Shown here: positions 1 through 10,134 of the stretch, piece by piece
How the letters are laid out: the number at the start of each line of letters is the position of its first letter
How positions within the stretch are numbered: the first letter of the stretch is position 1
Notes under the pieces: generated by a model
The model's database searches: none
What the model saw: only the letters and a program-made list of their open reading frames with translations
Told to the model about the DNA's origin: nothing
Program-made: the position numbers and the translations under genes
Origin: Geomonas limicola
GTDB lineage: Bacteria > Desulfobacterota > Desulfuromonadia > Geobacterales > Geobacteraceae
Length of the DNA: 64,000 nt
Direction: 5' to 3'
Assembly (NCBI RefSeq): GCF_014193675.1
Contig: NZ_BLXZ01000005.1
Coordinates: 186,001-250,000 of the forward strand

Positions 1-1406
1 GGAGTCTCGGCGGGGAGCTCGCGGATCCCCTCCAGGGCGCGCTGCTTCTGGTCGAACTCGCCCTGCAGGCGCTGGTACTCGAGCTTCACGCTCTCGTCGG
101 GGTTCAGGTAGACGCACCCCGAGGTGCCGTCCACGATGACGAAGCTGCGCACCCCCACCTGTTTGAGGAGCCCCTCGACGCCGAAGACGGCCGGTATGCC
201 CAAGGCCCGCGCCATGATGGCGGCATGGGCGTTCAGGTTCCCCTTTTCGGTGGCGATGCCGAGCACCTTGCCGGGATCCATGGTGGCGAGGTCGGAAGGG
301 AGCAGTTCCCGGGCGATGATGATGCGGTTCCCCGGCATCTTGTCCGGGCTGCGTTGGTGGCCGTTCAGGGCGTCCACCAGGCGGCGGCCGATGTCCTCCA
401 TGTCCGCGGAGCGTTCGCGCAGGTAGGGGTCGGCCATCTGCGAGAATGCCGTCACGTACTGGCCGACCACCTCGGTGACCGCGCGCTGCGCCCCGAGCCC
501 CTCGTCGATCAACGAGCCGATCTTGCCGATGAAGCCGCGGTCCTCGAGGATCATCAGGTGGCTGTGGAAGATGGCGGCATCGGCCTCGGAGAGCATCTCG
601 CCCACCCGTTTCTCCAGGTAGATGGTCTGGATGCGTGCCTTCTCCAGCGCGATCTTGAGGCGCTTGTGCTCCTCGGCGCGGGGACGGGCCCGCTCCACCA
701 CCGGCTCCGCGCTGGTGCCCCGGTTCAGTATGGTGACCTTGCCGGCTGCAAAACCGGCGGCGATGCCGATGCCGCTCAGCATGGCCTGCTTGGTGCTGGT
801 CTGCTTGACCGGGGCCGCGTCCTTGAGCACCCCGGACTGTTTGAGACGCTCTACCTCGGCCGCGTAGAAGGCGCGCTCCTCTTCCTTCTTGCGCACCGAA
901 TCGAGGAGCTTCGCGTTCGACACGATGGAGGAGATCTGCCAGGCGATGGTGGAGAGGGCGCTTACCTCGGTGGGGGTGAAGGTGCGTGCCTCGCGGTTTT
1001 GGACGACGATGACGCCGATCGGGTTGTTGCGTTCGAAGAAGGGGACACCCAGGAAGGAGAGGACCTTCTCCTCCTTGGTCTGGCGGAAGTACTTGTAGCG
1101 GGGATGCAGCGGTGCGTTGTCGGTAGCAACCACCCCCCGGGTCTCGACGGCCAGGCCGGTGAGGCCTTCGGAGATCTTCATGGTGATGCCGACCGACAGG
1201 CGCGACAGGCCGCGCGTGGCATGCAGTCTCAGTGTTTCGCCGTCTGCTTCCAGAAGGTAGATGGAACAGACGTCGGTGGCCATTCTCTTTGCCACCAGGT
1301 TCACTATATTGGCGAGGGTTTCCTGAAGGTCGTGCGACTGCAGGATGAGCGCGCTGATATCTTCCAGCGTCCTCAGTCCCAGTTGCGCACCGGTTTCCTC
1401 CGGCAT
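1..1406 (-). CDS. ptsP: PtsP: GAF-domain phosphoenolpyruvate-protein phosphotransferase (5' part, cut by window edge)
   Basis: Translation of the minus strand from an ATG at 1406 gives an uninterrupted frame to the left edge (about 468 codons; the stop lies outside). The first ~150 residues read as a GAF sensory domain (DVCSIYLLEADGETLRLHAT, then GLTGLAV and GVPFF). An enzyme I-type region follows, with the phosphohistidine segment NLNAHAAIMARALGIPAVFG. In classical enzyme I this segment is GGRTSHTAI, so the residue before His is Ala rather than Ser. The missing C-terminus should hold the PEP-binding barrel. The family phosphorylates Hpr/NPr-type carriers in regulatory PTS cascades; the GAF domain senses an unknown small molecule. 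The gene diverges from the TPR gene at 1560. Family is secure; the target phosphocarrier is unknown. Confidence 0.88.
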   Translation of the reverse strand, partial: MPEETGAQLGLRTLEDISALILQSHDLQETLANIVNLVAKRMATDVCSIYLLEADGETLRLHATRGLSRLSVGITMKISEGLTGLAVETRGVVATDNAPLHPRYKYFRQTKEEKVLSFLGVPFFERNNPIGVIVVQNREARTFTPTEVSALSTIAWQISSIVSNAKLLDSVRKKEEERAFYAAEVERLKQSGVLKDAAPVKQTSTKQAMLSGIGIAAGFAAGKVTILNRGTSAEPVVERARPRAEEHKRLKIALEKARIQTIYLEKRVGEMLSEADAAIFHSHLMILEDRGFIGKIGSLIDEGLGAQRAVTEVVGQYVTAFSQMADPYLRERSADMEDIGRRLVDALNGHQRSPDKMPGNRIIIARELLPSDLATMDPGKVLGIATEKGNLNAHAAIMARALGIPAVFGVEGLLKQVGVRSFVIVDGTSGCVYLNPDESVKLEYQRLQGEFDQKQRALEGIRELPAET

Positions 1407-1493
1407 GGGTGCACCCCTTGTAGTATGATTCTGGCAGTATAGATGACGTAGCCGGAATGTGAAGTATTTTAATCATATTTTAACCGCTAACTG

Positions 1494-1523
1494 TTGGCAA
1501 ACAGCGCACTTCTCTGTTATAGT
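1494..1523 (+). promoter_or_regulatory. Candidate sigma-70 promoter of the TPR gene
   Basis: TTGGCA (1494-1499) and TATAGT (1518-1523) are separated by 18 bp. Transcription would start near 1530, about 30 nt before the ATG at 1560. This is a pattern match only. Confidence 0.45.
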
Positions 1524-1559
1524 GTGCGCCAATGATAATGAGGCAAGGCGGAGGTGGGC

Positions 1560-2357
1560 ATGAAAACAAGTTTTGACGAGACCATGGCAACGGGTATTGC
1601 ACAGCTCGAGTCGGGAGCCTATGCCAAGGCTGCCGAAATGTTCAGGCAGTGCATGGCGCTCGAGCCCGAAAACGCCGAAGGGTACTTCTACTTGGGCGAG
1701 GCGCTTTCCGAACTGGGGAAGACCGACGATGCCATCGCCGCACTGAAAAAGGGGCTGGAACTGGCTCCCAACGACCTCGACGGCTTCACCGCGCTGGGTG
1801 ACGTCTACTTCGAGTCGGGCAAGCACAAGGACGCGCTCGCCTGCTACCGCAAGGTGACCGAGCTCAAACCCGAGGAGTGCGACGGCTATGTCAGCATGGG
1901 ACTCGTCTACAACGCCATGGAACGTGCCGAGGAGGCGCTCAAGTCCTTCGAACAGGCCCTGAAGATCGATCCGAAGAACGTCTTCGCCCTGAACGCCATG
2001 GGGGATCTCTACTACGGGCTGGGGGACAACGAGAAGGCGATCGCCGCCTATCAGAAGGGGATCGAGATCGACCCGACCGACGCCACCGCGCGGTTCAACC
2101 TCGGCGAACTCTACTACGACATGGAGGATCTGGAGTCCGCCGAGCGTGAGACCCTCGAGGCGATCCGGCTCGACCCGGAGTTCACCATGAGCTACCTCAC
2201 CCTGGGGAACATCTGTATCGACCAGGAGCGCATGGCAGATGCCATCGGCTACTTCGAGCAGTACCTGAAAAAAGAACGCTCTCCGCAGGCCCAGGAGATG
2301 ATCGCCGAAGTGAAGGCGGTGATCGAAGGGCTCAAGGAAGAGATGAAAAACCAGTAA
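1560..2357 (+). CDS. TPR-repeat protein
   Basis: A 265-residue protein made almost wholly of tetratricopeptide repeats of about 34 residues, roughly seven units (examples: AYAKAAEMFRQCMALEPENA, KDALACYRKVTELKPEECDG, EKAIAAYQKGIEIDPTDATA). There is no signal peptide or membrane segment, so it is probably a cytoplasmic protein-interaction scaffold. ATG 1560 is preferred over the upstream in-frame GTG at 1554 because GGAGG at 1550-1554 is then spaced 5 nt from it. The gene stands alone between divergent ptsP and a strong terminator at 2455-2514. The binding partner cannot be told from sequence. Confidence 0.88.
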   Translation: MKTSFDETMATGIAQLESGAYAKAAEMFRQCMALEPENAEGYFYLGEALSELGKTDDAIAALKKGLELAPNDLDGFTALGDVYFESGKHKDALACYRKVTELKPEECDGYVSMGLVYNAMERAEEALKSFEQALKIDPKNVFALNAMGDLYYGLGDNEKAIAAYQKGIEIDPTDATARFNLGELYYDMEDLESAERETLEAIRLDPEFTMSYLTLGNICIDQERMADAIGYFEQYLKKERSPQAQEMIAEVKAVIEGLKEEMKNQ

Positions 2358-2454
2358 GCCTGGCTTCACCAAAACGCGGATGACGCGGGGCCTACTGGAT
2401 TCCCGCGGATCCGAAGTCAGAAATAAGCAGCCTCAAAAGGAAAGACCAGAAAAC

Positions 2455-2514
2455 AAAAGGGATGACGCCGACCGTCAACAGCTCGTGCTGCCGGTTCAGC
2501 GTCATCCCTTTTTT
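2455..2514 (+). terminator. Rho-independent terminator after the TPR gene
   Basis: The arms AAAAGGGATGACGC (2455-2468) and GCGTCATCCCTTTTTT (2499-2514) pair perfectly. The 30-nt loop itself can pair further, and a T run follows. The A run on the left arm lets it also serve the convergent gene at 2597-3700. Confidence 0.85.
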
Positions 2515-2596
2515 GTCGCGGTCGTTATCTGCAGCTTACGGCTAATCCGCGTTACCCAACAACCCGCCTCCGCGTTCTCCTGCCGTAGCCGGTGGT

Positions 2597-3700
2597 TTAC
2601 CCCTTCTGCAGTTTCGAGGTGATGGCGTCGATGACATGGTGGGCGTCGTTGATCGCCGTGTAGATCAGGTTGGGGTGCCTTTCTTCCTGGATGGCCCCCT
2701 TGCTGATGCGCATGTACGAAGGGGAGATGGCCCCGCCGATCACGTAGACACCCTTTCTGGTCGACTCGAAGTCGGCGGTGAGCAGCAGCAACCGGTCGCC
2801 TTCCTTGGCCACCTGGCAGACACCCTCGGCGCAGGCGATGGTCTGCACACCGATGCTGTCGAAGATGGAGACCGGCCCCTGGCTGCCGATGCAGGCGATC
2901 ACGTTCTTCATCGGGAAGCTCATCGCGTTGTAGCGCTCGATCCCGCCGGGGAGTTTGTCCTCGCTCACCCGGATCACCAGGCGATCCACCCCCTCGTCGT
3001 CCACCTCGCCGATCCTCGGGGTCGCCCCCGGCATGAGCCGGATGTTGCCGCCCAGGAGGATCTCCTCGCCCAGCCGCTGGGCGGTTTCCTTGTTCACGTC
3101 GAAGGTCTCGGCCACGTGAGCCCAGTAGATCGGTTCCTTGTCGCCGGCGTTACGCTTCTCCTTGAGAATCGAGATGATCACGTCCGCCGCCGAGTTGCCG
3201 CCGCCGATCACCAGGGTGCGCACTCCCAGGTACTTCTTGGGATCGTCCAGCGTCTTGGCCACCATCTTGGCGTCGCCGTAGACCGAGAGCTCGCGGGGGA
3301 TGTTGCTGCCGAAGGCGAGCAGGACCTTGCGCGCCTGGTAGACCCCGCGCGAGGTGCTTACCTTGAGGAAATCGCGGCTCTCCTCGATCCCCTCGAACTG
3401 GGTTTCGGTCTGCACGTTGAGCCCCTCGTGCTGGACGAAGTGCTGCACGTACTGGATGTATTTCTCAACCGCCACCGGCTTGTCGGGTGGCCGCAGCTCT
3501 TCGACCAGGAACGGTTCGGGGTTGTCCTTGGGTTTGGAGGGGTAGACGTTCTTCCCTTCGGGATAGGTGTTGGCTATGCCCTGGAAGATCGCCTTGCCCG
3601 ATTCGATCAATATGTGCGAAAGGCCCCGCTTGTGACAGAGGTACGCCGCGGCTACACCACCGGGGCCGCCACCTACAATCAGTACGTCGTATATCATCAT
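2597..3700 (-). CDS. FAD/NAD(P)-dependent oxidoreductase, thioredoxin reductase-like (YpdA type)
   Basis: A 367-residue two-dinucleotide flavoprotein. The N-terminal FAD site is GGGPGG (about residues 9-14) and a second Rossmann site GGGNSAAD lies near residue 165, with the C-terminal motif GVYVIGGA. It lacks the redox-active CxxC of true thioredoxin reductase. In this it resembles the YpdA/ferredoxin-NADP reductase-like group, which reduces low-molecular-weight thiol disulfides in Firmicutes; the substrate here is unknown. The start is ATG 3700 (a second ATG follows directly), with GAGG upstream. The gene is monocistronic and converges on the TPR gene across the shared terminator. Confidence 0.82.
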   Translation of the reverse strand: MMIYDVLIVGGGPGGVAAAYLCHKRGLSHILIESGKAIFQGIANTYPEGKNVYPSKPKDNPEPFLVEELRPPDKPVAVEKYIQYVQHFVQHEGLNVQTETQFEGIEESRDFLKVSTSRGVYQARKVLLAFGSNIPRELSVYGDAKMVAKTLDDPKKYLGVRTLVIGGGNSAADVIISILKEKRNAGDKEPIYWAHVAETFDVNKETAQRLGEEILLGGNIRLMPGATPRIGEVDDEGVDRLVIRVSEDKLPGGIERYNAMSFPMKNVIACIGSQGPVSIFDSIGVQTIACAEGVCQVAKEGDRLLLLTADFESTRKGVYVIGGAISPSYMRISKGAIQEERHPNLIYTAINDAHHVIDAITSKLQKG

Positions 3701-3873
3701 GGAAAACCTCGGGGACTATGAGAGATACCAACGACTTAACTATACACGGATAGCCGGGGGATTCAAATCATTAAAAGCCCGGGCCGGCTGCCTGCGAGCC
3801 GGCACTCCCGGTCCTGCCTGGCAGTACCGCGAAAAACCGCCTGGTTCAATCGGTAGTGAGGAAAAACCCCGAC

Positions 3874-3901
3874 TTGGCAAAAAGTGGACATACGGTACTA
3901 T
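3874..3901 (+). promoter_or_regulatory. Candidate promoter of the YtxH-family gene
   Basis: TTGGCA (3874-3879) and TACTAT (3896-3901) lie 16 bp apart, about 45 bp before the ATG at 3950. The -10 match is only 4 of 6. Confidence 0.35.
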
Positions 3902-3949
3902 TGGTGGGCAGGAAATTTCACCCCCAACAATGAGAAAGGAGGATCCGCC

Positions 3950-4312
3950 ATGTCGGAGAGAGAGGAAAGCAGCAGTGCAATGGTCGGTGCGCTCATGCTC
4001 GTGGTAGGCGGCCTGATCGGAGCAGGGGTAGCGCTTCTGTATGCCCCGCAAAGCGGCGACAAGACCCGCAAGGACGTGGCCCGCATGGCCAAGAAGGCGC
4101 GTCGTAAAACCCAGAATGCCATGGACGCCGTTGAGGACTTCACCGAGCAGGTGACGGACATGGCCGAAGCGGTTGGCGAGCGCGCCTCGGAGATACTGGA
4201 TAAGGGCAAAGACATGGCCTACAGCGCCAAGAAAGGGCTCCTGAAGGCGATCCAGGACGGCGAGCACCGCCTCGAGCGGGAGCGCTCCCGGCTCTCCAAG
4301 ATGATAGGGTAG
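3950..4312 (+). CDS. YtxH-domain small membrane protein
   Basis: A 120-residue protein with one N-terminal transmembrane segment (about residues 10-32, glycine-rich VVGGLIGAGVALLYAP). A long, charged amphipathic helix follows, with the AP-QSGDKTRK motif typical of YtxH/DUF883-like proteins. Such proteins are often stress-induced in other bacteria, but their biochemical role is not established. ATG 3950 is chosen because AAAGGAGG ends 6-7 nt before it; the open frame extends further upstream without ribosome-binding support. The next gene (4316-4939) is convergent, only 3 bp from its stop. Confidence 0.8.
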   Translation: MSEREESSSAMVGALMLVVGGLIGAGVALLYAPQSGDKTRKDVARMAKKARRKTQNAMDAVEDFTEQVTDMAEAVGERASEILDKGKDMAYSAKKGLLKAIQDGEHRLERERSRLSKMIG

Positions 4313-4315
4313 GTG

Positions 4316-4939
4316 TCAGGGCGCGCTCAGGGTGATGTCACCGTACCAGGCGGTGGCTTCATCGTGGGTGTCGTCGGTGTCGGTCATGATGGCAACCCCC
4401 CCCAAGAGGGGGGGCTCTTCCCCAAAGATCCTCCGGTAGTCCTCGTAGATGTTCCGCTCCTCGTGAACCCAGCTTCCCGCCTTTTCATCCCCGCTTTCCA
4501 CCGCGATAATCCGCGAGTTCGCCGTGTACGGGCTGGGCGCCTCGCCCCCCTTGGGGAGTTTGTGCGCCCAGACGTAGTTGATGGCCCGCATGCGCCAGAA
4601 GAAGGTGCGCGGGAACACCACGTAGATGCGCGCGGCGAAGTCGTCCCCCTTCTTGGTGGCGATGTCTTCGCGCTGCAGGGTGTGATCGATCTTCCAGCTC
4701 CAGGAGAGTTTCTGCAGCTGTTTGGTGTCTGCGCTGAACTTCTTGATGAGACCGGAGCCGGCGTTCACGCTGTGGGCCTTGAGGTACCCGTTGTCCAGGG
4801 TGTAGCTGGTCTTCCCCTTGAAAGGCTGGTCGGTCCATCCGGAGAGTTCCCCCTGGCTGAAGCGCCCGACGGCGATCTCGGAGACGGGGCTGGCGCTGGC
4901 GGCGAGGATGGCGACTGCCAGGATCAGGTTGTTGAGCAT
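4316..4939 (-). CDS. DUF3047 family exported protein
   Basis: A 207-residue protein with an N-terminal signal peptide (hydrophobic residues 3-16 ending in Ala/Ser). It shows the pattern of DUF3047: FSADTKQLQKLSWSWKIDH, DDFAARIYVVFP and VAIMTDTDDTHDEATAWYGDI. The fold is probably a beta-sandwich exported to the periplasm; no activity is known. GGAGG lies just upstream of the ATG. It sits downstream of purC on the same strand but beyond the purC terminator (4965-4998), so it is likely transcribed separately or by read-through. Confidence 0.78.
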   Translation of the reverse strand: MLNNLILAVAILAASASPVSEIAVGRFSQGELSGWTDQPFKGKTSYTLDNGYLKAHSVNAGSGLIKKFSADTKQLQKLSWSWKIDHTLQREDIATKKGDDFAARIYVVFPRTFFWRMRAINYVWAHKLPKGGEAPSPYTANSRIIAVESGDEKAGSWVHEERNIYEDYRRIFGEEPPLLGGVAIMTDTDDTHDEATAWYGDITLSAP

Positions 4940-4964
4940 GGTGCCTCCGCGGCGGACGGTGTTT

Positions 4965-4998
4965 AAAAAAAAGCCCCGCCGGTTAAAGCGGGGCTTTT
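4965..4998 (-). terminator. Rho-independent terminator of purC
   Basis: On the minus strand AAAAGCCCCGC pairs with GCGGGGCTTTT around an 8-nt loop, followed by a run of eight T. It lies 20 bp after the purC stop codon. Confidence 0.9.
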
Positions 4999-5017
4999 AG
5001 GACGTGCGGAGAGGGTG

Positions 5018-5908
5018 TTAGATCCCTTTGCCGGTCAGTTTGACCAGGGCCTCCATGTACTTCTCGCCGGTCTTCTGAACGATCTCGGCCGGCAGCGGCG
5101 GGGCCGGGGCGGTCTTGTCCCAGTCCAGGGTCTCCAGGTAGTCGCGCAGGAACTGCTTGTCGAAGGAGGGCTGGGGGCCGCCCGGCTGGTAGCTGTCCTT
5201 GGGCCAGAAGCGGCTGGAATCCGGGGTCATGCACTCGTCGATGATGATGAGCTCGCCCTCGTAGATGCCGTACTCGAACTTGGTGTCCGCGATGATGATC
5301 CCCTTGGTGTCGGCGATGTCGCGCGCCTTCTGGTAGATCGCGAGGGTTACCGCGCGCACCTTTTCGGTGATCTCTTTGCCGCAGATCTCGCACATCTGCT
5401 CGAAGGAGATGTTTTCGTCGTGGGTGCCGAGTTCGGCCTTGGTCGAGGGGGTGAAGATCGGCTCGGGGAGACGGTCGGACTCCTTGAGGCCTGCCGGAAG
5501 GGTGATGCCGCAGATGGCGCCGGTCTTCTGGTAGTCCTTCCAGCCCGAACCGGAGATGTAGCCGCGCACGATGCACTCGGCGGCCAGCGGCTGAGCCTTC
5601 TTGACCAGCATGGAGCGGCCGGCCAGGACGTCCGCGTAGGGCTGGCACTCGGCCGGGAAGTCCTTCACGTCAGTCGAGATGATGTGGTTCTTGATGATCC
5701 CTTCCATCTGGCGGAACCAGAAGGCCGAGATCTGGGTGAGCACGAACCCCTTGTTGGGAATCCCCTCGTTCATGATGACGTCGAAGGCGGAAATTCGGTC
5801 CGTGGTGACGATGAGCAGTTGCTCGCCCAGGTCGTAGATGTCGCGCACCTTGCCGCGGGCGGCGAGTTTCAGTCCAGGAAAATCGGTGGTGAGTACCGGT
5901 GTCGTCAT
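5018..5908 (-). CDS. purC: Phosphoribosylaminoimidazole-succinocarboxamide synthase
   Basis: PurC (SAICAR synthetase) joins CAIR and aspartate using ATP in de novo purine synthesis. The 296-residue protein carries [10 protein letters not shown] near residues 19-28, [34 protein letters not shown] and DTKFEYGIY, and it is of the longer, yeast-like PurC type. ATG 5908 is chosen over the in-frame upstream start at 5974 because AGGAGA precedes it and the protein then begins in register with the family. It is followed by a strong terminator. Confidence 0.95.
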   Translation of the reverse strand: MTTPVLTTDFPGLKLAARGKVRDIYDLGEQLLIVTTDRISAFDVIMNEGIPNKGFVLTQISAFWFRQMEGIIKNHIISTDVKDFPAECQPYADVLAGRSMLVKKAQPLAAECIVRGYISGSGWKDYQKTGAICGITLPAGLKESDRLPEPIFTPSTKAELGTHDENISFEQMCEICGKEITEKVRAVTLAIYQKARDIADTKGIIIADTKFEYGIYEGELIIIDECMTPDSSRFWPKDSYQPGGPQPSFDKQFLRDYLETLDWDKTAPAPPLPAEIVQKTGEKYMEALVKLTGKGI

Positions 5909-5952
5909 GCTGTGTCTCCTTTTGCGTCCATCGTGGCTGGGCCTAAAAGTGA

Positions 5953-5984
5953 AAGGTGAAGGATGCCTGGGCACCCTTCACCTT
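5953..5984 (-). terminator. Hairpin between ppiD-like gene and purC
   Basis: AAGGTGAAGG (5953-5962) and CCTTCACCTT (5975-5984) form a perfect 10-bp stem with a 12-nt loop, in the gap between the ppiD-like stop (6023) and the purC start. Only a weak T tract follows on the minus strand, so termination strength is uncertain. Confidence 0.5.
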
Positions 5985-6022
5985 GCTGTGACTTCCGTTT
6001 TGTGGGGTAAGAAAATGCCGGC

Positions 6023-7600
6023 TTAATCGACCAGTGCCGGGTTGATCTCGATCTTCGCCTTGGCCCTGAGCCCCTTGAGCCAGGTATCAAGTGCCTCCTG
6101 CTGCTTCTTGGGGAGCAGGCTCTGCTTGATGGTCCCGGACTGCTTGGCGAGGTCTGCGGTCGGTGCATCGATACGGGACTTGAGTTTCACGGCGTACCAG
6201 CGGTCGCCGATCTTGAAGGGCTGCTTGGCAACCGGTGCTGCGTTGCTCAGGGTAAAGGCGGCTTCCATGAGCTCCTGCGAGGTGCCCAGGTTGGGAACCA
6301 CGCCGGTGGCCGCATAGCCGAAGTTGCCGGTCTCCTTCAGGTTCGCACCCCCCTTGGCGAGCTGGGTCAGGGCTTCCTCGGCCTTCTTCTTGGCGAGTTC
6401 GGAAGCCTTCACCTCACGCACCTTCTGCTCCACGGCACCCTTGATCTGGGCCAGCGGCGGAACGGCGGCGGGCTTGCGTTCGGTCACCTTCACCAGGTAG
6501 ATCCCTTTCGGGGTTTCCACCGGGCTGCCGAGCTCGTTCTGCTTCAGGGCAAAAGCCCGGGGCACCAGGTCCTTCTCGCCGGCCAGCTGTGCGGGGGGGG
6601 CTTGCAGGGTAAAGAGGCCGGTCTTCTCGACCTTGGCGCCCACGGCGGCTGCCGCGGCATCGATATCGCCCTGGGTGCGGAACTTGTTGGCAGCGTCGGC
6701 GGCCTTCTCGTAGGCCTCCTTGGCGGCCTTGGCCTTCAGTGCGTCGGCGGTTGCCTGGTCTTTCACCTCGGCAAACGGGAGGATGCCGCCCTTGCCCTGG
6801 TAACGGTCGATGTTCTTCTGATAGTAGCCCTGCGCCTCTTCCGGGGTGACGCTCGCCTTGGCTGCGAACTGTGCCGGGGAGACTACGGCATAGGCGATGG
6901 AGATCTGCTCGGGGGTCTTGAATTCGTTCTGGTGCTCCTGCAGGTAGCCCTCCAGGTCTTTGTCGGTCAGCTTCACCTCGCCCTTGACCTCGGCGGGGGA
7001 GAAGGAGACGTACTGCAGGTCGAGCTTGTCGTTTTGCTTTTTGAAGGCCTGGAGGATCTCCTGGTCGGAGACCGTCGCCTGGTCCTTGATCTTGTTGCGG
7101 GTCTTCTGGATCAGGAGCTCTTCTTGCTGGGCGTCCTCGAACTGCTCCGGGGTCATCCGGTTCATCTTAAGGGTCTGCTGGTACTGCTGGAAGTCGAAGG
7201 CGCCGTTTTTCTGGAAGGCCGGGATCTTGGCTATCTCCGCGGCAACCTCGTCCTTGGAGACCTTCATCCCCATGTCCTTGGCGGCCTTGCGGATCAGGAC
7301 GGCATCGACCAGGGTGTCGACGGCCATCTTCTTGATCCCCATGGTCTTCTCAAGTTCGGGGGTGAGGGAGCGGCCGTAAATCTGCTCATAGATGCCGCGG
7401 GTGCGGTAGTAGGTCTTCTGGAACTCGTCGAGACTGATCTTGGTGCCGTCGACTTTTGCTGCGTAGCCGACCGGTCCGCCCGCCTTGTCACTGCCTCGAC
7501 CCCAGACCAGGAAAATCGTGCCGATGAAGGAGAGCACGATGATGCCGAAGACCAGTTTGATCAAGATGGACTGTTGATACTTTCTCATTATACCCAGCAT
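6023..7600 (-). CDS. PpiD-like SurA_N/parvulin-type periplasmic folding factor
   Basis: A 525-residue protein anchored by one N-terminal transmembrane helix (about residues 13-33, IKLVFGIIVLSFIGTIFLVW). A SurA_N-like chaperone region runs over about residues 40-200, followed by coiled, lysine-rich segments. The parvulin region is degenerate. A C-terminal remnant (LVPRAFALKQNELGSPVETP, then GIYLVKV) is visible, but the usual HILV and GGDLG motifs are not. This resembles inactive parvulin domains of PpiD-type chaperones, so a holdase role for outer-membrane and periplasmic proteins is more likely than isomerase activity. AAAGGAG lies 10 nt before the ATG at 7600. It diverges from mreB. Confidence 0.82.
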   Translation of the reverse strand: MLGIMRKYQQSILIKLVFGIIVLSFIGTIFLVWGRGSDKAGGPVGYAAKVDGTKISLDEFQKTYYRTRGIYEQIYGRSLTPELEKTMGIKKMAVDTLVDAVLIRKAAKDMGMKVSKDEVAAEIAKIPAFQKNGAFDFQQYQQTLKMNRMTPEQFEDAQQEELLIQKTRNKIKDQATVSDQEILQAFKKQNDKLDLQYVSFSPAEVKGEVKLTDKDLEGYLQEHQNEFKTPEQISIAYAVVSPAQFAAKASVTPEEAQGYYQKNIDRYQGKGGILPFAEVKDQATADALKAKAAKEAYEKAADAANKFRTQGDIDAAAAAVGAKVEKTGLFTLQAPPAQLAGEKDLVPRAFALKQNELGSPVETPKGIYLVKVTERKPAAVPPLAQIKGAVEQKVREVKASELAKKKAEEALTQLAKGGANLKETGNFGYAATGVVPNLGTSQELMEAAFTLSNAAPVAKQPFKIGDRWYAVKLKSRIDAPTADLAKQSGTIKQSLLPKKQQEALDTWLKGLRAKAKIEINPALVD

Positions 7601-7753
7601 TGCAGTTCGACTCCTTTAGACCGAAAGTATGGACGGGACCATTAAAGAATAGTTGCGAATAATAAGGGAACTGATCGGTAAAAGCAAGAGAAGATTGAGG
7701 TTAGGCTGGCACGCGGCGTGTAGGAGTCTCCGCGTCAGATGGGGTTTTCTTTG

Positions 7754-7782
7754 TTGCAAGGGTGCGGAGTTTTTGCTATATT
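7754..7782 (+). promoter_or_regulatory. mreB promoter (extended -10)
   Basis: TTGCAA (7754-7759), 17 bp, then TATATT (7777-7782), preceded by TGC to make an extended -10 element. Transcription would start near 7789, about 40 nt before the mreB ATG. It lies in the 230-bp divergent region shared with the ppiD-like gene. Confidence 0.55.
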
Positions 7783-7800
7783 TCGTCCTTTATCGGGTGA

Positions 7801-8874
<1,074 letters not shown>

Positions 8875-8879
8875 AAAGG

Positions 8880-8902
8880 AAGGTTGAGGTTAAGGTTGAG
8901 GT
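8880..8902 (+). repeat. Short tandem repeat after mreB
   Basis: AAGGTTGAGGT occurs twice with a 12-bp period, immediately after the mreB stop. No hairpin is formed. Confidence 0.6.
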
Positions 8903-9060
8903 AGAGCGAAACCCGAGACCCAGCCGCTGCCCGGGGCCTAGGTCCAGGGGGGCTTGATACTTCAAGGTACCTCGATAGAGCTGAGGACACTTTGCCTTGC
9001 CGGCGGGTGTCCTTTCTTTTCCGTTTTCCCATACCGGTTTTGGCACTCTGAGGGCCCATC

Positions 9061-10077
9061 ATGCCAGCTGCCACCATAGACATAGTTGTCCCGGTCTGGA
9101 ACAAGCCCGCCGATACCCGTAACTGCCTGGTCAACCTGATCAACTTCACGCCCGAAGCCCGCTTCGTCATGATGGATTGCGGCAGCGAGCGGGAGACCGA
9201 ACGCCTGTTGCAGGAGATCGCCGACAGTCTGGACGAGCGGGCTCTTTTGATGCGCGACGACAGCAACATCGGCTTCGTGCGTGCGGCCAACCGCGGGCTG
9301 GAACGCTCCGAAGCGCCCTACATCGCGCTTTTGAAGAGCACTTCCCTGGTGAGCGCCGGCTGGCTCGAACCGCTGTTGAACTTTGCCGCGGCGCACCCCG
9401 ATGCGGGGATCCTGGTGCCGCAGCAGTCCCCGCGTGCCACCGAGTACGCCGAACCGCTGGAGATCGTCTCGGGGTGCTTCTCGGCCATGGTGATCCGGCG
9501 TGAGTTGTTCAGGGAGATCGGCGGTTTAGACGAAACCCTGGATGGCGCTGCCTTGTGCCTCAAGGACTTTACGCGCCGCGCCTGTGCCAAGGGGTACTAC
9601 ACCTGGCTGGTGCCGGGACCGTCGGTGACCTGCCAGGAGGAGGTGCAACTTGGCTCCGAGCGGCGCCGTGAGGAGATCCTCCACCACAGCCAGGAGGTCT
9701 TCCGGGAACGCTGGGGCGTAGGGCACAGCTACGTGCTGCACGTTCCCAAGGGGGTCGACCTCTCGCTGCTGCACCAGAAGTTCGACTGGCTCCTGAAGGG
9801 GGCGCGCCATGGCGACAGCTATTTCGTGCTGCTCCCCGCGGCGCTCTACAAGGCGGCCAAGCAGGAGCGCTTCGGCTACCTGCACGAGAACATCAAACTG
9901 ATAGGACTGCCGCTTATCGCTACCGAGTCCGGCAGGCGCAAGGTCTACGAGCACCTCACGGTGGAGCATCCCGGTATCCGCGCCATCGCCGCGGTGGACG
10001 GGATACCGTTCCCCTGGGAGATCCCCTATCTCCCCTTCACCGAACTTACCGAACGGATCAGGGCAGGGTACCCGTAA
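9061..10077 (+). CDS. GT2-family glycosyltransferase
   Basis: A 338-residue protein whose first ~200 residues fit a GT-A fold family 2 glycosyltransferase. It opens with IDIVVPVWNKPADTRNCLVNL, then has NIGFVRAANRGLE (the NxGfaxAxNxG motif), LLKSTSLVSAGWLEPL in the DxD/acceptor region, and FREIGGLDETL. The C-terminal ~130 residues are not recognised. No membrane segment is seen, so it probably acts at the inner face of the membrane. Its place just before gmhA and gmhB suggests LPS core or other envelope glycan assembly. The donor and acceptor are unknown. It ends 57 bp before gmhA and is probably co-transcribed with it. Confidence 0.8.
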   Translation: MPAATIDIVVPVWNKPADTRNCLVNLINFTPEARFVMMDCGSERETERLLQEIADSLDERALLMRDDSNIGFVRAANRGLERSEAPYIALLKSTSLVSAGWLEPLLNFAAAHPDAGILVPQQSPRATEYAEPLEIVSGCFSAMVIRRELFREIGGLDETLDGAALCLKDFTRRACAKGYYTWLVPGPSVTCQEEVQLGSERRREEILHHSQEVFRERWGVGHSYVLHVPKGVDLSLLHQKFDWLLKGARHGDSYFVLLPAALYKAAKQERFGYLHENIKLIGLPLIATESGRRKVYEHLTVEHPGIRAIAAVDGIPFPWEIPYLPFTELTERIRAGYP

Positions 10078-10134
10078 CAGGCGAGGCAGTGTGCAGCACC
10101 AGGAAAAGGGACCCGAGGTCCCGTAGGAGGCAGG

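Noticed and set aside
225..1442. Plus-strand 405-codon open frame at the left edge
   Set aside because: It is antisense to ptsP, whose frame is open to the window edge and matches the GAF and enzyme I domains.
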